A stretch of DNA of 24,823 nt from Commensalibacter sp963921845 (GTDB lineage Bacteria; Pseudomonadota; Alphaproteobacteria; Acetobacterales; Acetobacteraceae), in NCBI RefSeq assembly GCF_963921845.1, contig NZ_CAWUGZ010000038.1, forward strand, positions 1 to 24,823, written 5' to 3'. The notes under the pieces are model-generated. The model searched no databases. It saw only the letters and a program-made list of their open reading frames with translations, and was not told the DNA's origin. The position numbers were made by a program, and so were the translations under genes. Below, one piece after another: positions 21,580-24,823 of the stretch. The first letter of the stretch is position 1. Each line of letters starts with the position of its first letter.

Positions 21580-21608
21580 TTTATTAAGTATGAATACTAC
21601 CGTATAAT
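21580..21608 (+). promoter_or_regulatory. Putative promoter of the toxin genes, with inverted repeat in the spacer
   Basis: A perfect -10 TATAAT at 21603-21608 has a weak -35 TTTATT at 21580-21585 with a 17-base spacer. The spacer holds an inverted repeat AGTAT-GA-ATACT (21587-21598), possibly an operator. The start point would be near 21615, about 40 bases before the chosen ATG and after the upstream in-frame ATG at 21577, which supports the shorter protein. Confidence 0.55.
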
Positions 21609-21654
21609 AGCAATTGGGAAACAAAATACCACCCATTATTTTAGGCAATCAATT

Positions 21655-22368
21655 ATGTTCAAATTTGTAACGATTTGCTTTTCCATATTTTTGCTCAGTT
21701 TAGGTCCGTCCCAGGCTGCCTCGCAAAAATATGTCTATCGAGCCGATGATCAAGGTCCTGGCGTAACTTTTAACAGAGGCTTTCAAACTTGGGGAAACAA
21801 TATTAACGTTGCATTACACATTCGTGGATATTCAACTTCTACCGGCTCTAGAAATTCAGCGTTTATATCTACCACCACCCAGTCCAGTTTTGCTTATACG
21901 TTCATGAGGCAAAGAATTCAACCTGGCCAAGTCTATTATGTGTATCAAATAAGAGCTGATGAGAACTTCTACTCTGCACTAAGAACAATGAATCATTTAG
22001 CACAGAGATGGAACACGAGGGTTGATCCTTTACTCATTAATACTTTATTAAGGGAGAATGAATACATAGCTTACAATGGCATTCCAGCTGATCACATTGA
22101 GTCGGTCACAACCTACCGATTAAATGCATCAACTGGTGAACTAGAGAATCTGGGAAGCTCTTCTAATTCACGCTATGTAAATGCTAATACAGGCACAAAT
22201 GAAAATCCTTTTACGTTAAGCGACCAATACCCATACGTAATGAGACCGATCTTATTCGCCACAAATACTAACGATAGTGCTGAATTTGAGTCAAACGACG
22301 AAACTGGAGCTTGGTGCTTACCCTCGATTGTATCCCTGTTTCAAAGTAATCACACGTCTCCCCAGTAG
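21655..22368 (+). CDS. Secreted ADP-ribosyltransferase, pertussis toxin S1-like (A subunit)
   Basis: The ATG at 21655 gives 237 aa with a clear signal peptide (F-V-T-I-C-F-S-I-F-L-L-S-L, cleavage near A-S-Q at 22-24); the in-frame ATG at 21577 would hide the signal behind 26 polar residues. Mature sequence follows the pertussis S1 fold: Y-V-Y-R29-A-D (NAD-binding Arg), G-F-Q-T-W-G-N-N-I-N-V, S-R-N-S-A-F-I-S-T-T (STS-like motif, 71-74), Y-V-Y-Q-I-R-A-D-E-N-F-Y and L-R-E134-N-E136-Y-I-A-Y-N-G-I-P with the catalytic Glu, then S-R-Y-V-N-A-N-T and N-P-F-T. It should transfer ADP-ribose from NAD to a eukaryotic protein. The Cys of the S1 intrachain disulfide near the N-terminus is replaced; only one Cys remains in the mature chain. 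A small secreted partner gene follows. Confidence 0.9.
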   Translation: MFKFVTICFSIFLLSLGPSQAASQKYVYRADDQGPGVTFNRGFQTWGNNINVALHIRGYSTSTGSRNSAFISTTTQSSFAYTFMRQRIQPGQVYYVYQIRADENFYSALRTMNHLAQRWNTRVDPLLINTLLRENEYIAYNGIPADHIESVTTYRLNASTGELENLGSSSNSRYVNANTGTNENPFTLSDQYPYVMRPILFATNTNDSAEFESNDETGAWCLPSIVSLFQSNHTSPQ

Positions 22369-22455
22369 TAACTCTTTGTAATCAGTTATTTTCACGATCA
22401 AAAACTTTAACCACTATCTTTTCTAGTTCACAAATAATTTAATTAGGAGTTTAAC

Positions 22456-22803
22456 ATGTTTAAAACAAAATATGCACTTGCATTAACAGGACTTTTACTA
22501 TCTTTTGCTTCATTCAATACTGCAAGTTATGCAGCTTTTAATTGTACACCTGGTGATACTTTAGTTTCTAAGACACATGTTACAAGTGCAGGATATAGCC
22601 CCGAAACAAATAAATTTTATATTACAACAGAATATAAACCAGACTATACTTTTTACAATGGATTGGACGATGCTAATAAAAATGGTTATATCCAGCCTTT
22701 AGAAATAACTGCCTTTTTATCCCATATTCCGATTAATTTTTGTTACCATACAGATTCAGGTGGAATAACGTGGGTAGAAAAACTTCAATTAGTGCAAAAT
22801 TGA
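22456..22803 (+). CDS. Small secreted protein, candidate toxin partner (B-subunit-like?)
   Basis: AGGAG at 22445-22449 lies six bases before the ATG. The 115-aa product has a signal peptide (L-A-L-T-G-L-L-L-S-F-A-S-F, cleavage near A-S-Y-A-A) and a mature part of about 88 residues with two cysteines, C30 and C96, likely a disulfide. Residues 72-83 read D-A-N-K-N-G-Y-I-Q-P-L-E, which fits every ligand position of an EF-hand calcium loop. It lies 87 bases after the ADP-ribosyltransferase on the same strand with a shared terminator. Size, secretion and disulfide resemble AB5 toxin B subunits, but I see no sequence match to any, so this is a hypothesis. Confidence 0.75.
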   Translation: MFKTKYALALTGLLLSFASFNTASYAAFNCTPGDTLVSKTHVTSAGYSPETNKFYITTEYKPDYTFYNGLDDANKNGYIQPLEITAFLSHIPINFCYHTDSGGITWVEKLQLVQN

Positions 22804-22885
22804 TTTTCATGGTAAATAATTATCAGATTTTGTAAATAAAGTTACTTTATCTCTCATATTTTTACATTTTTATTAGCTTTAAATA

Positions 22886-22915
22886 AAAAGCGCACCATTA
22901 ATAGGTGCGTTTTTA
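22886..22915 (+). terminator. Bidirectional terminator after the toxin genes
   Basis: CGCACC-ATTAATA-GGTGCG (22891-22909) is flanked by AAAA on the left and TTTTT on the right, so it ends the toxin transcript and, on the other strand, the transcript of the convergent 173-aa gene. The 199-base gap 22804-23002 holds nothing else that I recognise. Confidence 0.85.
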
Positions 22916-23002
22916 TTGGATTTAGTCTTCCCTTTATGGAAGTAATATACTAAACACAATTATTTTAGTATGACAAAATAGTAGCAAGTTTTTTAAAAAT
23001 AG

Positions 23003-23524
23003 TCAAATACTTTTTTCTTCGAATACCTGTTCCAACAAAATGAAACTAGAGATGATCTGACCGAAAGCGTAATGATAAAGTATTTTTTGTTGCTGAGCTA
23101 TTTTATTAATATTCATATTTCCGAATATGATTTTATTTAAAATATCTATATGGTATTTCCCTACCCCATTCCAAATCACAAACAGCTTCTCATACGCCTC
23201 ATGCTGTGCTTGGGTGGGTTCCCAGCGATTGCGGGAGACGCTGAGTAAACTTATCTTGGCGTATAAGTCTTGGGTTGCCCCTAAGGCTTTTTCACAGAGA
23301 ATGGCATAACGTTCGGCATAGTTGCGTTGTTCAATAGTGATCATCCCACGCCCATACATCTCGTCATAAGCGCATTTACGGCGTAATCGGTTGGTTTTAT
23401 GGTGCGGATGGTCGGGATCAATCGCTTCCTCAAGTTCCAGCTCCCCTCGTTTCCAGCGTTGCTGTACCCCTGCTTGTCGGATCAGTAAGGGAGTGGATTG
23501 TTTTACTTTATTTTTTTTAGCCAT
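23003..23524 (-). CDS. Possible phage late regulator (DUF6456-like helix-turn-helix)
   Basis: A 173-aa basic, helical protein. The middle has Y-G-R-G-M-I-T-I-E-Q-R-N-Y-A-E-R-Y, resembling the 'R-G-L-I-t-x-x-Q-x-x-A-G-E-R' segment of DUF6456 proteins of Alphaproteobacteria, and the C-terminal part (N-I-N-K-I-A-Q-Q-Q-K-I-L-Y-H-Y and a following helix) could be a helix-turn-helix. It lies between replication genes and the lysis cassette, where Q-type antiterminators or late activators are encoded. Function is inferred from position and weak similarity. A substrate or DNA site cannot be named. Confidence 0.55.
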   Translation of the reverse strand: MAKKNKVKQSTPLLIRQAGVQQRWKRGELELEEAIDPDHPHHKTNRLRRKCAYDEMYGRGMITIEQRNYAERYAILCEKALGATQDLYAKISLLSVSRNRWEPTQAQHEAYEKLFVIWNGVGKYHIDILNKIIFGNMNINKIAQQQKILYHYAFGQIISSFILLEQVFEEKSI

Positions 23525-23584
23525 GCCTGCTCTGCGAACGGTATTGATAATGTTGAGTGAATCGAAAGCGTCTCTAAAAAAAGC

Positions 23585-24421
23585 TCATACAGCGACAGGC
23601 ACTATTCCTACCCTCTTTAATTGCTCGAGTTGACGTTGAGCGGAACGGAGGGCTTCTATTTTTTCTGTGAATATTTTCTTAATGGTTGGATCACCAAGGG
23701 CATTCATTTTCTTGGTAAGGTGTGCAATCAATTGATTGAAATCCATATTGACGCGATTATCCGGAACGTAATTTTCGACGGCCTGCTCTATTTCTCTAGT
23801 TAAATCATCGATAAACTTAAAACGATTTTTAAGCTTGGCCAGTTTATGTTGGTATTCCTGTTCCTCTTGGACTTTCAATCGCTGTTCTAAGGTTTCTTGG
23901 CGTTTTTGCGCTGCTTTTTCTGGATTGCGGTAGGCTTGGCCAACAACAGATTTAAGGAGCGTTATTTTTGCTTCCAACTCGGTTTTTGCAGCATTGAGAA
24001 CATTTGCAATTTCATGCGCCGAAGGAAAAAATTTAGTTGCTGTCGCAAGTTTTTGTGCCGTGTCTTGATTGAAAATACATCCAGAATAAGTTGAAAAAAG
24101 GCTGTAAATGGCTTTTACCTTAAAGCGAAAATCATCTTTTCCCAAAGGATTAGCTACCAATCCGTTTACAAACGAAAAGAGGTCATGGATCTGTTGCATC
24201 GTAACAGGAACACGCGATAACGCCTCTAATGCGTTTAAACGTTGTTTAGCCTCGTTTTGCAAGTCTTGATTTAAACGAGGAGGAGGCAAGGCAATTACCA
24301 AATCGCTCATTCCCTCACGGACATAGCGGCTTGGTTTAGTTGCATCGTAGGACGCTATAACCCACTGAGGAAGCTCGAGCACACGTGCACGTTGGCTCGG
24401 TAAAGGGGTAAGTTCACTCAT
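23585..24421 (-). CDS. Hypothetical phage replication-region protein
   Basis: I start at the ATG at 24419-24421 (M-S-E-L-T-P-L-P), which overlaps the stop of the previous gene (ATGA) and has GGGGGAG six bases upstream. The 278-aa product is soluble and mostly helical; residues about 170-230 (counted from this start) form a Gln/Glu/Lys-rich, probably coiled-coil segment (Q-K-R-Q-E-T-L-E-Q-R-L-K-V-Q-E-E-Q-E). No catalytic motif or Walker box is visible. Position after a DnaD-like protein suggests a helper in replication or regulation, such as a loader, but no family is recognised. Confidence 0.65.
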   Translation of the reverse strand: MSELTPLPSQRARVLELPQWVIASYDATKPSRYVREGMSDLVIALPPPRLNQDLQNEAKQRLNALEALSRVPVTMQQIHDLFSFVNGLVANPLGKDDFRFKVKAIYSLFSTYSGCIFNQDTAQKLATATKFFPSAHEIANVLNAAKTELEAKITLLKSVVGQAYRNPEKAAQKRQETLEQRLKVQEEQEYQHKLAKLKNRFKFIDDLTREIEQAVENYVPDNRVNMDFNQLIAHLTKKMNALGDPTIKKIFTEKIEALRSAQRQLEQLKRVGIVPVAV

Positions 24422-24823
24422 TGCACGCTCCCCCATCGCTGCTCTTGTTCTTCAATCATCCACGCGTATTTGCTGGACCGTTCTGGTTTGGATTGCGCTG
24501 GTTTTGAAAAATAATGAAAGGGTTGCGGGTTATTGCGTTGTTCAATTCTGTTTTTGAGAATGGCCGAAATGTAAGCCACCGGATTGTTGCCATGCAAGCC
24601 CGCTTGAATTGCCTCAGCCACCAGTGGAGCGTCTTGCCCCGATTGCTTAAACCATCTCCCTACGATTTTATGGCATTCCAATTCCGAGGAACGTATTCGC
24701 TCTTGAAGCACCTGAACGCTTTTAGTGAAAAGCTTAGTCGTTTCGTTAATCGGGACCACTTTGGGTAAATTTAACGGTTGGGGGGTTTGGGGGGAATCCT
24801 TCTTACTTTCTAGTTCTATATCT
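24418..24823 (-). CDS. Phage replication protein C-terminal part (partial)
   Basis: The frame is open past the right edge of the window, so only the C-terminal 134 codons are seen; the GTG at 24759 is probably internal. Just after the edge the sequence is Pro/Gln-rich (S-P-Q-T-P-Q-P-L), a likely linker. The remainder (K-I-V-G-R-W-F-K-Q-S-G-Q-D-A, A-I-Q-A-G and P-V-A-Y-I-S-A-I-L-K-N-R) resembles the C-terminal region of phage replication proteins of the DnaD/replisome-organiser type, which end with a Y-I-x-A-I-L-K motif. The N-terminal DNA-binding domain would be to the right. Confidence 0.6.
   Translation of the reverse strand, partial: DIELESKKDSPQTPQPLNLPKVVPINETTKLFTKSVQVLQERIRSSELECHKIVGRWFKQSGQDAPLVAEAIQAGLHGNNPVAYISAILKNRIEQRNNPQPFHYFSKPAQSKPERSSKYAWMIEEQEQRWGSVQ

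Noticed and set aside
21577..21654. 26-residue N-terminal extension of the ADP-ribosyltransferase
   Set aside because: It would place a polar segment before a clear signal peptide, and the likely promoter -10 lies inside it, so the ATG at 21655 is preferred.
24776..24794. G-rich run (GG, six G, six G) as a G-quadruplex
   Set aside because: It has two long G runs and one short one, is explained by Pro/Gln codons in the partial replication protein, and no functional context is visible.
1..24823. CRISPR array, tRNA or rRNA gene, insertion sequence, integrase or att site
   Set aside because: I saw no spaced repeats, no cloverleaf-like segment, no transposase or integrase motif and no flanking host gene.
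1..24823. Seemingly frequent GGATCC sites in the virion region
   Set aside because: I noticed about a dozen by eye, but without a proper count and composition model this cannot be separated from chance or codon bias.

Overview
The window is the late half of a temperate, contractile-tailed (myovirus-type) prophage, with several non-virion cargo genes set into it. No integrase, repressor, att site, tRNA or flanking chromosomal gene is visible, so neither prophage end is inside the window. The host cannot be named from the sequence. The AT-rich composition, the phage module (DUF1073 portal, DUF2213, DUF2184 capsid, DUF4054, DUF3383 sheath) and a 173-aa protein resembling alphaproteobacterial DUF6456 regulators would fit a low-GC alphaproteobacterium; that is an inference of modest confidence.

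Layout: almost all virion genes lie on the minus strand and read from right to left. From the right edge: replication-type genes (24823 to 23585), a possible late regulator (23524 to 23003), a lysis cassette (21151 to 19800: holin, P1 Lyz-like SAR endolysin, an unlisted 34-aa membrane peptide, embedded i-spanin/o-spanin pair), small and large terminase (19738 to 17953, the large subunit split by a frameshift), portal, SPP1 gp7-like protein, DUF2213 protease/scaffold, cement protein, major capsid, connector and neck genes (to 9953), then sheath, tube, tail chaperone with a -1 frameshift site, tape measure with lytic transglycosylase, Dit-like protein, baseplate plug, hub and spike (to 1623).

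Three plus-strand cargo units interrupt or flank this operon. (1) Positions 1-1619: a partial unknown gene and a lipoprotein gene, separated by an orphan, diverged copy of the spike's C-terminal tip. (2) Positions 9324-9949: a DinJ/YafQ-type toxin-antitoxin operon with its own promoter, set between neck and sheath genes. (3) Positions 21580-22915: a pertussis-toxin-S1-like ADP-ribosyltransferase followed by a small secreted two-cysteine protein with an EF-hand-like loop, bounded by its own promoter and terminator. This last pair is the most striking content: a candidate prophage-borne exotoxin system placed between the regulator gene and the lysis genes, the region where Shiga-toxin phages also carry their toxin.

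How it may work together: a minus-strand promoter at 21379-21407, a leader with hairpins, and a strong intrinsic terminator just before the holin form a lambda pR'/tR'-like arrangement. At least three more minus-strand terminators lie within the late operon (20872, 12535, 9293). Together they suggest late expression by processive antitermination, with the 173-aa protein as a candidate regulator (inference). The cargo genes have their own signals and could be expressed during lysogeny.
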